Source of the DNA: Chloroflexota bacterium
GTDB taxonomy: Bacteria; Chloroflexota; Limnocylindria; Limnocylindrales; CSP1-4
Direction: 5' to 3'
DNA: 33,130 nt
Assembly: GCA_029778235.1 (NCBI GenBank)
Contig: JAKOQS010000142.1
Span: 1 to 33,130 of the forward strand
The position numbers and the translations under genes were made by a program. Below, in pieces: positions 8,867 to 16,691 of this stretch (its first letter is position 1; every line of letters starts with the position of its first letter). Below the pieces are notes generated by a model, which worked only from the letters and a program-made list of their open reading frames with translations, made no database searches and was not told the origin of the DNA.

Positions 8867-9831
8867 GGCGTGGTGGCGATCTCGACCGAGGCCACCATGT
8901 TCCACCGAACGCCACCCGGGACCTCTCCGACCGGCTTCACGATCGCGGTGAACACCACGTCGCCCTGCCGGTCGACGCCGTACGCGGCGATGGAGACCAC
9001 GGTGGCAGGGATGTCGCCTGCGAAGCCGTCGATCGTCACCGTCGCATCCGCGCCCACCGCGACCCCGGCCACCTCGTCCTGCGTCAGGTCGGTGGTCTCG
9101 AACTCCCAGCCGCCGTCCCCCGCGATCCGGACCAGGGGCGCGCCGGCGGCCACCACGTCACCGGCCGACACCGCCATGTCGGCCACGAGGCCGGCGATCG
9201 GCGCGGTGATCACGGTGGCCGCCGCGGCGGCCACGGCCGCGTCCAGCGTCGCACGCGCCCGGGCGGCGTCCGCGGCCGCGCCGGCGTTCGCGGCGTTCGC
9301 GGCGGACCTGGCCGCGCGAGCGGCGTCGAGCCCGGCCGCCGCGGCGTCGACCTGCGCATCGGCCTGCCGCTCCAGGGCCGTGGAGGCGTCGCTGGGCAGG
9401 GCGTCGCGCGCCGCCCGCGCCCCGCGGAGCGCGGCGGCGGCGCGACTCACCTCGGCATCGGCCTGGGCCGCCGCGGCATCGGCACGGGTCGCCGCGGCCG
9501 TCGCGGCGTCGACACCCGCCCGTGCGGCGTCCACCTGGGCGGAGACCGCTGCGTCGTCGAGCTCGACGAGCACGTCCCCGACCGCGACCCTGTCGCCTTC
9601 CGCGATCGCGACACGAGCCACGGATCCGGGCACGCGGGCACTGACGGACGCCGATGCGACCGGGACGGTCCTCGCCTCTGCCACGACCCGATCCGCCGGC
9701 GGGACGGGCGGCAACGGCGTCGGCGAGACCCCGGTGGTGGCGCCGGACCTGTCCAGCGAGCCGCTCGCGACCACCGCCACGGCCGCGACGACGATCAGCG
9801 CACCGACGCCCGCGAGGATCCAGCGACGCAT
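8863..9831 (-). CDS. HlyD/MacA-like periplasmic adaptor
   Basis: This 322-residue membrane-fusion-type protein has one N-terminal transmembrane anchor (about 4-23) and a short proline-rich linker. A half-lipoyl segment follows (VSARVPGSVARVAIAEGDRVAVGDVLVELDD), then a very Ala-rich coiled-coil hairpin (about 100-200). The second half-lipoyl segment is TVITAPIAGLVADMAVSAGDVVAAGAPLVRI. A beta-barrel domain closes the protein. ATG 9831 has GGGAGG 9 nt upstream and lies 13 nt after the permease stop. Together with the ATPase and FtsX permease it makes a MacAB-like tripartite set without an outer-membrane factor, as is common in monoderms. The alanine richness of the coil reflects GC bias. Confidence 0.88.
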   Translation of the reverse strand: MRRWILAGVGALIVVAAVAVVASGSLDRSGATTGVSPTPLPPVPPADRVVAEARTVPVASASVSARVPGSVARVAIAEGDRVAVGDVLVELDDAAVSAQVDAARAGVDAATAAATRADAAAAQADAEVSRAAAALRGARAARDALPSDASTALERQADAQVDAAAAGLDAARAARSAANAANAGAAADAARARATLDAAVAAAAATVITAPIAGLVADMAVSAGDVVAAGAPLVRIAGDGGWEFETTDLTQDEVAGVAVGADATVTIDGFAGDIPATVVSIAAYGVDRQGDVVFTAIVKPVGEVPGGVRWNMVASVEIATTP

Positions 9832-9844
9832 CAGCGATGCCTCC

Positions 9845-12247
9845 CTACTCGTACCCCAGGACCTCACGGACGGCCATGCGCGACGCCCGCCAGGCGGGCC
9901 CGAGGCTGCCGAGAACCGAGAGGACGATCACGACGGCCAGCCACATCAGGAGCCCTGCGAGGGACACCTCGAAGGCGAGTGGCCGCTGGACGAACACCTG
10001 CCCGAGCTGGTCGGACAGCACGATGCTCAGGGGAACGGCGAGCGCGGCGCCCGCCAGCCATGCGAGGAGCCCGATCACGCTCCCCTCGCCGACGAAGATC
10101 CGACGCACGGCACCGGCGGTGGCGCCGATCGCCCGGATGATCCCGATCTCGCGTGACCGCTCGACGACGTTCATCGTCATCGTGCCCGCCAGCCCGAGGC
10201 CGCCCACGATGCCGAGCAGGACCGCCATCACCGAGACGACCACGACGACCGTGTTGAACGCGAGGTAGATCGTGTCCATCACCGCGCTCGTCGTGGTGAC
10301 CGATGCGACGCCGATCCCGACGGATTCGAGATGGTCGCGGAGGGCGCCCGCGACCGCCGCCTGCGACGCGGCGTCGTGGGCCTGGGTCTTGACCATGACG
10401 ACTTCCGCCCGGTCCGCATCGCCGGCCACCGCGCCAAGCGCATCGCGGTCGACGTAGCTGAAGACCGCGAACGTCGGCGACTGGACGACGCCGACGACGG
10501 TCCATCGGGCCTCGACGCCACCGATCCGCAGGGTCAACTCGTCGCCCACCCGCACGTCCGGATCGTCGCGTCGGACGTTCGACGTCAGGACGACGGCGTT
10601 CCCCTCACCGGGCAGCAGCCAGCGCCCCTCCTGGACCACCGGTGCGACGGTGTCCGTGTCCGCGGGCAGGCCGAACACGACCATCGACGGGCTCTCCGAG
10701 CCGTCCGGCCGCTGGCGGATGGCGCTCGCGAACCGCCATGGCTCGGCGGCGGTCGTGCCGGACACGCGGAGAGCCTCCCGGACGACCGTCCTCGACCGCG
10801 CGGGGGCGCTGAGGTTCACCTGCACGTCGTAGTCGAAGTAGCGCGCGGTCTCGTCGAGGGTTGCGAAGAGGGATCCCCGCACGTTGAAGATCGTCATGAA
10901 CACGGCGCCGCCGAGCGTGAGGGCCGCGAGGGTGAGGGCGACGCGACCCTTGCGGCGGAAGGTGCTCCGGATCGAGAGCAGCAGCGGCCGCGAGGGGCCG
11001 CGGAGCCTGGCGAGCAGGCGGTCGGCCGAGCCGCGTCCGAACCGCTCGTCGATTCCCGTGTCGGTGATCGCGTCATGAGCCGAGATCCGGACACCGCGCC
11101 AGATCGGCCACAGCGCGGCCACGAGCGGGACGGCGACCCCGAGACCCGCCTCGAGCGCGACGACCGACGCGGGGACGAGGGGGGTCGGGAGGTCCACGTT
11201 GAGCAGCCCCCCGACGAGCGACGCCATCCCGAACGCGGCGATGGCAGCAGCCGGCACGGCGATGGCCACGCCGGCGATGCCGTACAGGGCGACCAAGGCG
11301 AGGTACATCGCCGTGACCTGCGACGACCGGCCGCCGAGGACCTTCATGATCCCGATCTGGCGCACGTGCTGGGCCATGAGGACGTTGATCGTGTTCACGA
11401 TGAGGAAGCCCGCGACGAGGAGGCTGAGGAGGCCGATCGCACCGAGCACGAGGAAGACGGAGCCGACCAGCTCCTGGGCGGGGTGGTGGCCGGGCTCCGC
11501 GACGAGCACGAACGTCACGGGGGTCCCCGACCGCTCGATGCGCTGGCGGACCGCGTCCGCGACGACCTGGACCTGGGCCCGGCTCGTGATGCCGTCCGTG
11601 GTGCGGATCCGGATCTCGTTCCACGTGTCCGGCCACCCCAGGTCGACCATCGTCTCCGGCGACACGTACGCGGACAGGCGGCCGAAGTAGTAGGCAGGCG
11701 AGGCTCCGGGCTCGTACGCGAAGCCGGCCACCCGGAGGCGGCGTTCGTCGCCACCCGAGGTGCGGACGAGGACCTCGTTGCCGAGCGCGACATCCACCAG
11801 TCGCAGGCCGGAGCGCTCGAACGCGACCTCGCCGCGTCGCGGCGGGAAGTCCCCGGAGACGCCGAGTACCCGGTCGAGCTGCTGGTCGTCGTAGTCCGCC
11901 AGCGCGATGAGCTGGAGCTCGGTCGCGACCTCACCCGCGGCGGCCGCCTGCGCATCCGGCTCGAGCCAGCCGCTCACCGTCCGCCGCGCCTGTGCGACCG
12001 CGACGCCGTCCACCCGCTCCACTGCCTGGAGGAGCTCGCTGTCGAAGCCCGTTGCGGTGTACAGGGTGGCGGCTGACGGGTCGCCCGCCGCGTACGCGGA
12101 GTCGAACGCATCCTCGAGCAGGGCGCTCGCCCCCGCGATCGTCCCGACGGCGAACACCCCGACCGCGATCGAAGCGACCACCGCGGCCGTCCGTGCGCGG
12201 TAGGCAGTGAAGTCGCGGCGGACCTTGCGCCAGCGGGTGTCACGCAT
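9845..12247 (-). CDS. FtsX-like ABC transporter permease (double module)
   Basis: This permease of about 800 residues has two MacB/FtsX modules. Module one starts with a transmembrane segment ([17 protein letters not shown]), then a large extracytoplasmic domain and three membrane segments ([39 protein letters not shown] and a later one). Module two repeats the plan from about residue 440 ([16 protein letters not shown]). It ends with the three-segment FtsX core containing [19 protein letters not shown], the typical coupling-helix text. Stretch [16 protein letters not shown] in module one is its counterpart. ATG 12247 overlaps the ATPase stop by 8 nt. ATG 12259, 12 nt upstream, is an alternative. 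It probably moves lipids, lipoproteins or drugs by mechanotransmission rather than classical transport. Confidence 0.92.
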   Translation of the reverse strand: MRDTRWRKVRRDFTAYRARTAAVVASIAVGVFAVGTIAGASALLEDAFDSAYAAGDPSAATLYTATGFDSELLQAVERVDGVAVAQARRTVSGWLEPDAQAAAAGEVATELQLIALADYDDQQLDRVLGVSGDFPPRRGEVAFERSGLRLVDVALGNEVLVRTSGGDERRLRVAGFAYEPGASPAYYFGRLSAYVSPETMVDLGWPDTWNEIRIRTTDGITSRAQVQVVADAVRQRIERSGTPVTFVLVAEPGHHPAQELVGSVFLVLGAIGLLSLLVAGFLIVNTINVLMAQHVRQIGIMKVLGGRSSQVTAMYLALVALYGIAGVAIAVPAAAIAAFGMASLVGGLLNVDLPTPLVPASVVALEAGLGVAVPLVAALWPIWRGVRISAHDAITDTGIDERFGRGSADRLLARLRGPSRPLLLSIRSTFRRKGRVALTLAALTLGGAVFMTIFNVRGSLFATLDETARYFDYDVQVNLSAPARSRTVVREALRVSGTTAAEPWRFASAIRQRPDGSESPSMVVFGLPADTDTVAPVVQEGRWLLPGEGNAVVLTSNVRRDDPDVRVGDELTLRIGGVEARWTVVGVVQSPTFAVFSYVDRDALGAVAGDADRAEVVMVKTQAHDAASQAAVAGALRDHLESVGIGVASVTTTSAVMDTIYLAFNTVVVVVSVMAVLLGIVGGLGLAGTMTMNVVERSREIGIIRAIGATAGAVRRIFVGEGSVIGLLAWLAGAALAVPLSIVLSDQLGQVFVQRPLAFEVSLAGLLMWLAVVIVLSVLGSLGPAWRASRMAVREVLGYE

Positions 12248-13028
12248 GGGCGGCCCCATCCACGATCCGGCCGTCCGCCATGTGGACCACGCGCCGGGCC
12301 TGAGCAGCGAGCTCGACGTCGTGGGTCACGATGACGACGGTCCGCCCGGCGGCAGCGAGGCGCTGGAGGAGGCCGAACACCGCCTCGGCGGTGCCCGAAT
12401 CGAGGTTGCCGGTCGGCTCATCGGTGACGATGACCGGGGGGTCGTTGGCCAGCGCGCGTGCGATGGCGACCCGCTGCTGCTGTCCGCCCGACGTCGCGAG
12501 CGGCAGCTTCTCCGCCTGGTCACCCATCTCGACGAGCTCGAGCAGCTCGGCCGCTCGTGCGTGGCGCTCCTTCGCCGAGCCGCGCCCGGCGAAGTCCATC
12601 GGGAGCATGACGTTCTCGGCGACGGTGAGGGTCGGGATCAGCTGGAAGAACTGGAACACGACCCCCACGTGGGCGCCGCGCCACCGGGCGAGTTCGCTCT
12701 CCGTCGCCCGGCGCAGGTCGAGTCCCGCGACGGTGATCGAGCCATCGGTGGGGCGGTCGATGCCGGTGATCATGTTCAGCAGCGTGGACTTGCCGCACCC
12801 AGAACGCCCGACGATCGCGACGAGCTCGCCGCGCCCGACCTCGAGCGTGACCCCGCGCAGCGCCCGGAAGACCCCAGCGCCGGTCGGATAGTCCTTGACG
12901 ACGTCGCGGAGGTCGATGATCGGCCCATCTGCCGCCTGCCCGTCCCCGCCGCGCGGAGGGGCCTGGCGTGGCACGGCCGGGTCGCGATCCATGGGGGGCA
13001 CATCCGAAGCGGGGTCGGTGAGCGGCAT
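12240..13028 (-). CDS. ABC transporter ATP-binding protein (MacB/LolD type)
   Basis: This 262-residue ATPase powers the neighbouring FtsX permease. Visible motifs are Walker [10 protein letters not shown] (about 74-82), a Q-loop in [18 protein letters not shown], signature SGGQQQR, Walker [11 protein letters not shown]-loop GNLDS and the switch His in VIVTHD. The wording [14 protein letters not shown] and [12 protein letters not shown] is that of the LolD/MacB subfamily. ATG 13028 is used. A second in-frame ATG at 12992 would remove an unconserved, Pro-rich 12 residues. TACACT on the minus strand ends 12 nt before ATG 13028, suggesting a very short leader. It is the first gene of a four-gene operon (ATPase, permease, adaptor, lipoprotein) with overlaps or tiny gaps. 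Confidence 0.93.
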   Translation of the reverse strand: MPLTDPASDVPPMDRDPAVPRQAPPRGGDGQAADGPIIDLRDVVKDYPTGAGVFRALRGVTLEVGRGELVAIVGRSGCGKSTLLNMITGIDRPTDGSITVAGLDLRRATESELARWRGAHVGVVFQFFQLIPTLTVAENVMLPMDFAGRGSAKERHARAAELLELVEMGDQAEKLPLATSGGQQQRVAIARALANDPPVIVTDEPTGNLDSGTAEAVFGLLQRLAAAGRTVVIVTHDVELAAQARRVVHMADGRIVDGAAHA

Positions 13029-13040
13029 GGTGGCGGTTCG

Positions 13041-13046
13041 AGTGTA
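13041..13046 (-). promoter_or_regulatory. Probable -10 element of the ABC export operon
   Basis: Read on the minus strand this is TACACT, 12 nt before ATG 13028, in the only gap (49 bp) ahead of the four-gene operon. No convincing -35 is present. A start site 6-8 nt downstream would give a leader of only a few bases. Confidence 0.4.
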
Positions 13047-13077
13047 GCGCCCAGCGGCGGCGATGCCCCGCGGGCCG

Positions 13078-13833
13078 TCAGTCCCGCGGCCGCGGCCGCT
13101 TCGGCCCGCGGATGGCCCGGGCCATCGCGGGCACGAGCCCGTAGCGGTCGAGCCCACGGCCGAGCGCGCGACCCATGCCGAACTCGATGGCGATCTCCTC
13201 GTTCGTGGGATCGGTGCCCTTGCCGCGCATCCGCCAGTACTGCGAGAGCTCGGGCCGCATCGCAAGCGCGTAGACGACATCCGCGAACACCATGTACCCG
13301 ACGATCCACGGGTCCGCGGTGGCGACCCAGAGCCAGGGCACGAGCAGGATCATCCCCGCCCAGCGGAGGACGAGGATGTTGCCCAGTACGAACCCGACGA
13401 CGGCCCCCAGGAGCGTCGTCCCGACCACCGCGACAGGATCGATGACCAGCAGGCTCCCGTAGATGACGGATTCGCCTCGGCCGCCCTTGAACCCGTGGAA
13501 GATGGGCCGGATGTGGCCGATCAGCCCGGCCGCGGCGACGACGACGAAGTACGGCTGGTCCGGCGCGGCCAGGCGGAAGGCCAGCACCGGGATCGCGACC
13601 TTCGCCATGTCCAGGAGCGCGGTCAGACACCCGAACCGCGGCCCGAGCGTCATGCGGACGGCCGTCGCGCTGACGGAGTCGCTGACGAACGTCTCGCCGT
13701 GTCCGAGCGGCACCTCGATCCGCTCGATGTCGGCGTCGACGCCGCGCCACGCGACGACGAGGCGGGCGAACGAGATCGATCCCGCGAGGTACCCGATCGC
13801 CGTCGCGACGGCGAGGATCCACAGCTCCACCAT
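13078..13833 (-). CDS. PlsY-like glycerol-3-phosphate acyltransferase family protein (divergent)
   Basis: This 251-residue membrane protein resembles PlsY, which acylates glycerol 3-phosphate from acyl phosphate at the inner membrane. The N-terminus ([21 protein letters not shown]) matches PlsY motif 1. [17 protein letters not shown] (about 106-122) matches motif 2, whose Lys/Gly-rich loop binds phosphate. However, the region that reads GSGNxGATN in true PlsY is replaced by [13 protein letters not shown] (about 47-59), and the C-terminal motif 3 is not recognisable ([14 protein letters not shown]). Five or more hydrophobic segments are visible. It may be a paralogue with another acyl acceptor. 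The start is ATG 13833, preceded by GGAGGCGG. Confidence 0.75.
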   Translation of the reverse strand: MVELWILAVATAIGYLAGSISFARLVVAWRGVDADIERIEVPLGHGETFVSDSVSATAVRMTLGPRFGCLTALLDMAKVAIPVLAFRLAAPDQPYFVVVAAAGLIGHIRPIFHGFKGGRGESVIYGSLLVIDPVAVVGTTLLGAVVGFVLGNILVLRWAGMILLVPWLWVATADPWIVGYMVFADVVYALAMRPELSQYWRMRGKGTDPTNEEIAIEFGMGRALGRGLDRYGLVPAMARAIRGPKRPRPRD

Positions 13834-13926
13834 CCGCCTCCGCTGCTCTGGTCCGTCACTCTAGTGCGGATCGTCGGGCGGGACCGCACGACCGCGACCC
13901 GCCGGCACGATCATCCTTGAGCCGTC

Positions 13927-14478
13927 ATGACGCCCGTCGTCGTCATCGTCGGCCTCTACCGGATCGTCGGGTCGCTCGTCGTCCTGCGCTGGCCCTTCTG
14001 GGGCGCGCTGGTCGCGATCGCGGTCGACCTGACGGACCTCCTCCTGCTCGACCTGCTCGTCCCTGCGGGGCTGGGCCCCTGGCCCGACTACCAGGCGTTC
14101 GACAAGTGGGCCGACCAGGTCTACCTGCTCGCGTTCCTCGTCGTCGCGCTGCGCGACTTCCGCCCACTGGAGAAGTGGATCGCCGTCGCGCTGTACCTGT
14201 TCCGGCTCGTCGGGTTCGTGGCGTTCGAGCTCGGGGCACCACGGGAGATGCTCTTCCTGGTCCCGAACCTGTTCGAGTTCTGGTTCCTCGCCGTCGTCAC
14301 CGTCGCCCACTTCCGGCCGGGGTTCGCCTGGACGCCGGGACGGGCGGCGGCCGTGCTCGGCCTCCTGCTGGGCGCCAAGCTCGTGCAGGAGTGGGCCCTC
14401 CACGTGGCCCGCCTCTTCGACTCGTTCACGTTCCTCGAGGCGCTCGACTGGATCCGACGGGTGGTCTTCGGCGGGTAG
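13927..14478 (+). CDS. Integral membrane protein of unknown function
   Basis: The 183-residue product is hydrophobic along its length, with about five to six predicted membrane segments (starting VVVIVGLYRIVGSLVVL). Charged loops include DYQAFDKWADQVY and FRPLEKWIA. The C-terminus is an amphipathic helix (SFTFLEALDWIRRVVFGG). I do not recognise the family. Conserved-looking Trp, Asp and Arg residues in the loops suggest a real protein, and codon usage is like its neighbours. It starts at ATG 13927, divergent from the PlsY-like gene across a 93-bp gap, and ends 23 bp before the DHFR-like gene. Confidence 0.75.
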   Translation: MTPVVVIVGLYRIVGSLVVLRWPFWGALVAIAVDLTDLLLLDLLVPAGLGPWPDYQAFDKWADQVYLLAFLVVALRDFRPLEKWIAVALYLFRLVGFVAFELGAPREMLFLVPNLFEFWFLAVVTVAHFRPGFAWTPGRAAAVLGLLLGAKLVQEWALHVARLFDSFTFLEALDWIRRVVFGG

Positions 14479-14481
14479 CAT
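14476..14481 (+). promoter_or_regulatory. Possible -10 element before the DHFR-like gene
   Basis: TAGCAT overlaps the stop codon of the preceding membrane protein and lies 20 nt before ATG 14502, ahead of a strong GGAGGGAGC ribosome binding site. No clear -35 is seen. Confidence 0.3.
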
Positions 14482-14501
14482 CGACTTCGACGGAGGGAGC
14501 G

Positions 14502-15101
14502 ATGAGCAGGATCGTCACGTTCACCCTGGTCACCCTCGACGGGGTCGTCCAGGGTCCCGGACATCCCGACGAGGATCGCCGCGACGGGTTCGAAGTCGGC
14601 GGCTGGTCGCCGCCTTACGCCGACGAGACGCAGTCGCGGCTCGTCGCCGCCGGGATGGCCACCTCCGACCGGCTCCTGTTCGGGCGGCGGACGTACGAGC
14701 AGTTCGCTGCCGTCTGGGCGAACGGGCCCGCGGACAGCCCGTTCACGCGGGTCCTCAACACCCGGCTCAAGTACGTCGCGTCGTCCACGCTCGCCGAGCC
14801 TCTCCCGTGGGCGAACTCGCGGCTCCTGGCGGGTGATGCGACGGCGGCGGTCGCGGAGCTGCGGGACGGGCCGGGGCCGGACATCGTCATCCTGGGCAGC
14901 GCGACGCTCATCCGCTCCCTTCTCGGCAGCGGGCTCGTCGACGAGATGGTCCTGGTCGAGCACCCGATCGTGCTCGGGCGCGGGCACCGCCTGTTCGTGG
15001 ACGGCACGCCGCCCGTCGACCTCCGACTCGTGGACGCGACCCCGACGACGACCGGCGTGCTCGTCGCGCGGTATCGACCAACCAAGGCGCTCTCGGCGTG
15101 A
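14502..15101 (+). CDS. Dihydrofolate reductase family / RibD C-terminal-like protein
   Basis: This 199-residue protein belongs to the dihydrofolate reductase superfamily of RibD C-terminal type (PF01872). Typical features are the N-terminal strand and loop IVTFTLVTLDGVVQGPG (about 4-20), DRLLFGRRTYEQFAAVW (about 59-75), and DIVILGSATLIRSLLGSGLVDEMVLVEHPIVLGRG (about 128-162), the NADPH-binding G-S half and the closing strand. Members usually reduce small heterocycles or are of unknown substrate. It is not folA: the catalytic Asp or Glu context of DHFR is missing. ATG 14502 has an excellent ribosome binding site. Its stop overlaps the next GTG start (GTGA), so the two are coupled. Confidence 0.87.
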   Translation: MSRIVTFTLVTLDGVVQGPGHPDEDRRDGFEVGGWSPPYADETQSRLVAAGMATSDRLLFGRRTYEQFAAVWANGPADSPFTRVLNTRLKYVASSTLAEPLPWANSRLLAGDATAAVAELRDGPGPDIVILGSATLIRSLLGSGLVDEMVLVEHPIVLGRGHRLFVDGTPPVDLRLVDATPTTTGVLVARYRPTKALSA

Positions 15102-16150
15102 ACGGGCGGGAGCGCATCCTCGGGGCCCTCGACGGCGACGAGCCCGACCGCGTCCCGCTCGCCCTCTCCTTCTACCACCTCGACGCCGGGGCGCTGGCGC
15201 CGCAGGGAGCGTGGCACGACGGGATGGTGGACATCCTGTTCGTCCCCTTCCCCGTATCGCCCGAGGAGGAGGATCTCCGCCGCCGCGCGATGCCGTTCGA
15301 CGGCGACACGCGGATCGGCAGCGCGTCGCAGGTCGCCCGGTACACCGCCTGGCGCTACCGCCCGGAGGACCTGCAGCACGGCAACCCGCTCGAGCGGGCG
15401 GAGACGGTCGCCGACCTCGGGGCCTTCCCGTTCCCCGAGGCTCGCGGCACGCGGATCGTCGAGGATCTCTCGCTGGCCGTCCGTGACCTCCATGCCCGCG
15501 GGCTCGCGGCCGGAGGGAACACGCCCCACCTTGGCGGCGAGCTGTTCGAGGCGGCCTGGCGCCTGCGCGGCCTGGAGCGCTTCCTCACCGACCTCGTCGA
15601 GCGCCCGGAGATGGCCCACTTCCTGCTGGACCGCCTGGCGGAGCTGGCGCGTCGGAACGCGGCCACGCTCGCCGCCGCCGGCGTGGACGTCCTCTCGCTC
15701 GACGACGACGTGGGCATGCCGGGCCGGATGATGATCTCGCCGGCCACGTGGCGGACGTTCTTCCGTCCGAGGTTGGCGGCCATCGTCGAGGCGGCGCGCG
15801 CCATCAAGCCGGACGTCCGCGTCCTGTACCACAGCGACGGCCATATCGAGCCGATCCTCGACGACCTCGTGGAGATCGGCGTCTCGGCGGTGAACCCGGT
15901 CCAGCCAGAGCACATGGACGCCGTCCGCATCCGCCGGCGGTTCGGCCGGCGGCTCGCCCTCTGGGGGACGGTCGGCCGCCAGACGACGTTCAGCTTCGCG
16001 ACGCCCGACGAGATCCGGGCGGAGGTCCGGCTGCGCATCGCGTCGCTCGGGCGCGCGGGCCTGGTCCTGTGCCCCGCCTACGACGTGGACGAGCCCGACA
16101 TCCCGTGGACGAACGTCGCGGCGTTCCTCGACGAGGGTCGCCGCGTCTGA
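15098..16150 (+). CDS. Uroporphyrinogen decarboxylase (UroD/MtaA) family protein
   Basis: This 350-residue TIM-barrel protein of the UroD superfamily (PF01208) starts at GTG 15098, inside the previous stop codon. Markers are the N-terminus NGRERILGALDGDEPDRVPLA, EDLSLAVRDL, DDDVGMPGRMMISPATWRTFFRPRLAAI and YHSDGHIEPILDDLVEIGVSAVNPVQ (about 245-270). The first-half residues of true HemE (PVWxMRQAGR) are absent, and the SDG/GHI and NPVQ text is that of methyltransferase-like or orphan members. It is thus more likely a corrinoid- or cobalamin-linked methyl-transfer or decarboxylase-like enzyme than HemE. The substrate is not evident. The downstream regulator gene is convergent. Confidence 0.87.
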   Translation: MNGRERILGALDGDEPDRVPLALSFYHLDAGALAPQGAWHDGMVDILFVPFPVSPEEEDLRRRAMPFDGDTRIGSASQVARYTAWRYRPEDLQHGNPLERAETVADLGAFPFPEARGTRIVEDLSLAVRDLHARGLAAGGNTPHLGGELFEAAWRLRGLERFLTDLVERPEMAHFLLDRLAELARRNAATLAAAGVDVLSLDDDVGMPGRMMISPATWRTFFRPRLAAIVEAARAIKPDVRVLYHSDGHIEPILDDLVEIGVSAVNPVQPEHMDAVRIRRRFGRRLALWGTVGRQTTFSFATPDEIRAEVRLRIASLGRAGLVLCPAYDVDEPDIPWTNVAAFLDEGRRV

Positions 16151-16168
16151 CGCGGACCGGCCCGCGTC
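16149..16168. terminator. Small hairpin between convergent genes
   Basis: GACGCGG (16149-16155) pairs with CCGCGTC (16162-16168) around a 6-nt loop, directly after the UroD-family stop and before the convergent regulator stop at 16187. The stem is only 7 bp with no T-tract, and in DNA this GC-rich it could be chance. Confidence 0.35.
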
Positions 16169-16186
16169 GCCGAGCGGTCGGCCCCG

Positions 16187-16495
16187 TCAGCCGGCGAGCG
16201 AGTCGACGAGCGCGCGCACGGGCCGGTCCGACTCGACCGGATGGCGCATGGGGCCGTCGAGCACCAGCCTGTACGCGGTCCGACGCCCCACGCGCGTCCG
16301 CTCGATGTACCCCGCGTCGGCAAGGTCGGCGAGGATGCGCAGGGCCGCACGCTCCGTGATCCCCACCCGTGCCGCGATATCTCGGACCCGCAGGTCCGGG
16401 TCGGACGCGAGGCACAGCAGCACGTGAGCGTGGTTCGTGAGGAAGGTCCAGTGGTGCTCGCCCTGGACGGAGTGGCGCACGGTCGGCTCCGACAT
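16187..16495 (-). CDS. Small winged-helix transcriptional regulator (ArsR/MarR-like)
   Basis: The 102-residue protein is essentially one winged helix-turn-helix. Residues about 20-75 read LTNHAHVLLCLASDPDLRVRDIAARVGITERAALRILADLADAGYIERTRVGR, a clear helix-turn-helix followed by the wing (RRTAYRLV). No Cys-based metal site of classical ArsR is seen. There is one Cys in the first helix and several His, including an HH pair near the N-terminus. ATG 16495 is preceded at 7 nt by TATCAT on the minus strand, which suggests a leaderless message. An upstream ATG at 16504 would overlap that -10. It is divergent from the terC riboswitch transcript and shares its promoter region, so it may regulate it. 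Confidence 0.83.
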   Translation of the reverse strand: MSEPTVRHSVQGEHHWTFLTNHAHVLLCLASDPDLRVRDIAARVGITERAALRILADLADAGYIERTRVGRRTAYRLVLDGPMRHPVESDRPVRALVDSLAG

Positions 16496-16502
16496 GCGAC
16501 AC

Positions 16503-16508
16503 ATGATA
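16503..16508 (-). promoter_or_regulatory. -10 element of the winged-helix regulator gene
   Basis: Minus-strand TATCAT ends 7 nt before ATG 16495, so transcription would begin at or next to the start codon. No Shine-Dalgarno sequence is visible, which fits a leaderless mRNA. The element lies 11 nt from the -35 box of the divergent terC promoter. Confidence 0.5.
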
Positions 16509-16518
16509 CATGACACTC

Positions 16519-16547
16519 TTGACAGGTGTACGCGGGGACCGTACAGT
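16519..16547 (+). promoter_or_regulatory. Sigma-70-type promoter of the riboswitch-terC transcript
   Basis: TTGACA at 16519-16524 and TACAGT at 16542-16547 are separated by exactly 17 bp. The -35 is a perfect consensus match and the -10 keeps the three key positions (TA and final T). Predicted transcription start is about 16554, just at the first base-paired nucleotides of the riboswitch. Confidence 0.8.
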
Positions 16548-16554
16548 ACCGCCA

Positions 16555-16659
16555 CCGAAGGGGAGTACCCCTGATGAAGGTGACGGCGTCACCCCGGTCG
16601 CGGCGAGAGCCGCCGACCCGCCGCCACCGGCCGACCGACCGGTCGGGAGAGACCTTCGG
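16555..16659 (+). ncRNA. yybP-ykoY manganese riboswitch aptamer
   Basis: The leader carries the hallmarks of the yybP-ykoY class, which binds Mn2+. The 5' strand CCGAAGG (16555-16561) runs directly into the conserved loop GGGGAGTA (16560-16567). The 3' end reads AGAGACCTTCGG, in which CCTTCGG (16653-16659) is the exact complement closing helix P1. Inner hairpins are GGTGAC/GTCACC (16579-16593), CGGC-GAGA-GCCG (16601-16612) and CCGACC/GGTCGG (16631-16646). The gene downstream encodes a TerC-type membrane protein, the classical partner of this riboswitch (as in E. coli alx). I know the class from these conserved loops, and no covariance search was run. Confidence 0.85.
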
Positions 16660-16680
16660 CTGATGACCGTCAGCCGGAGG
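16653..16680 (+). promoter_or_regulatory. Riboswitch expression platform: hairpin sequestering the terC ribosome binding site
   Basis: CCTTCGGCTGA (16653-16663) can pair with TCAGCCGGAGG (16670-16680) over 11 bp with one G-U pair and a 6-nt loop. The right arm contains the Shine-Dalgarno GGAGG (16676-16680) of the TTG start at 16692. The left arm is the same strand that closes aptamer helix P1, so the two folds exclude each other. Ligand-stabilised P1 would release the ribosome binding site, predicting an ON switch at translation. Confidence 0.75.
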
Positions 16681-16691
16681 CTCGCACTCGA

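Noticed and set aside
10331..12076. Long open frame antisense to the FtsX permease
   Set aside because: GC-rich DNA gives long shadow frames. The translation is charged and low-complexity, while the minus frame has clear FtsX motifs and membrane segments.
15098..16150. Reading the UroD-family gene as hemE and the window as a haem locus with hemH
   Set aside because: The HemE N-terminal active-site motif is absent and the ferrochelatase is far away on the opposite strand.
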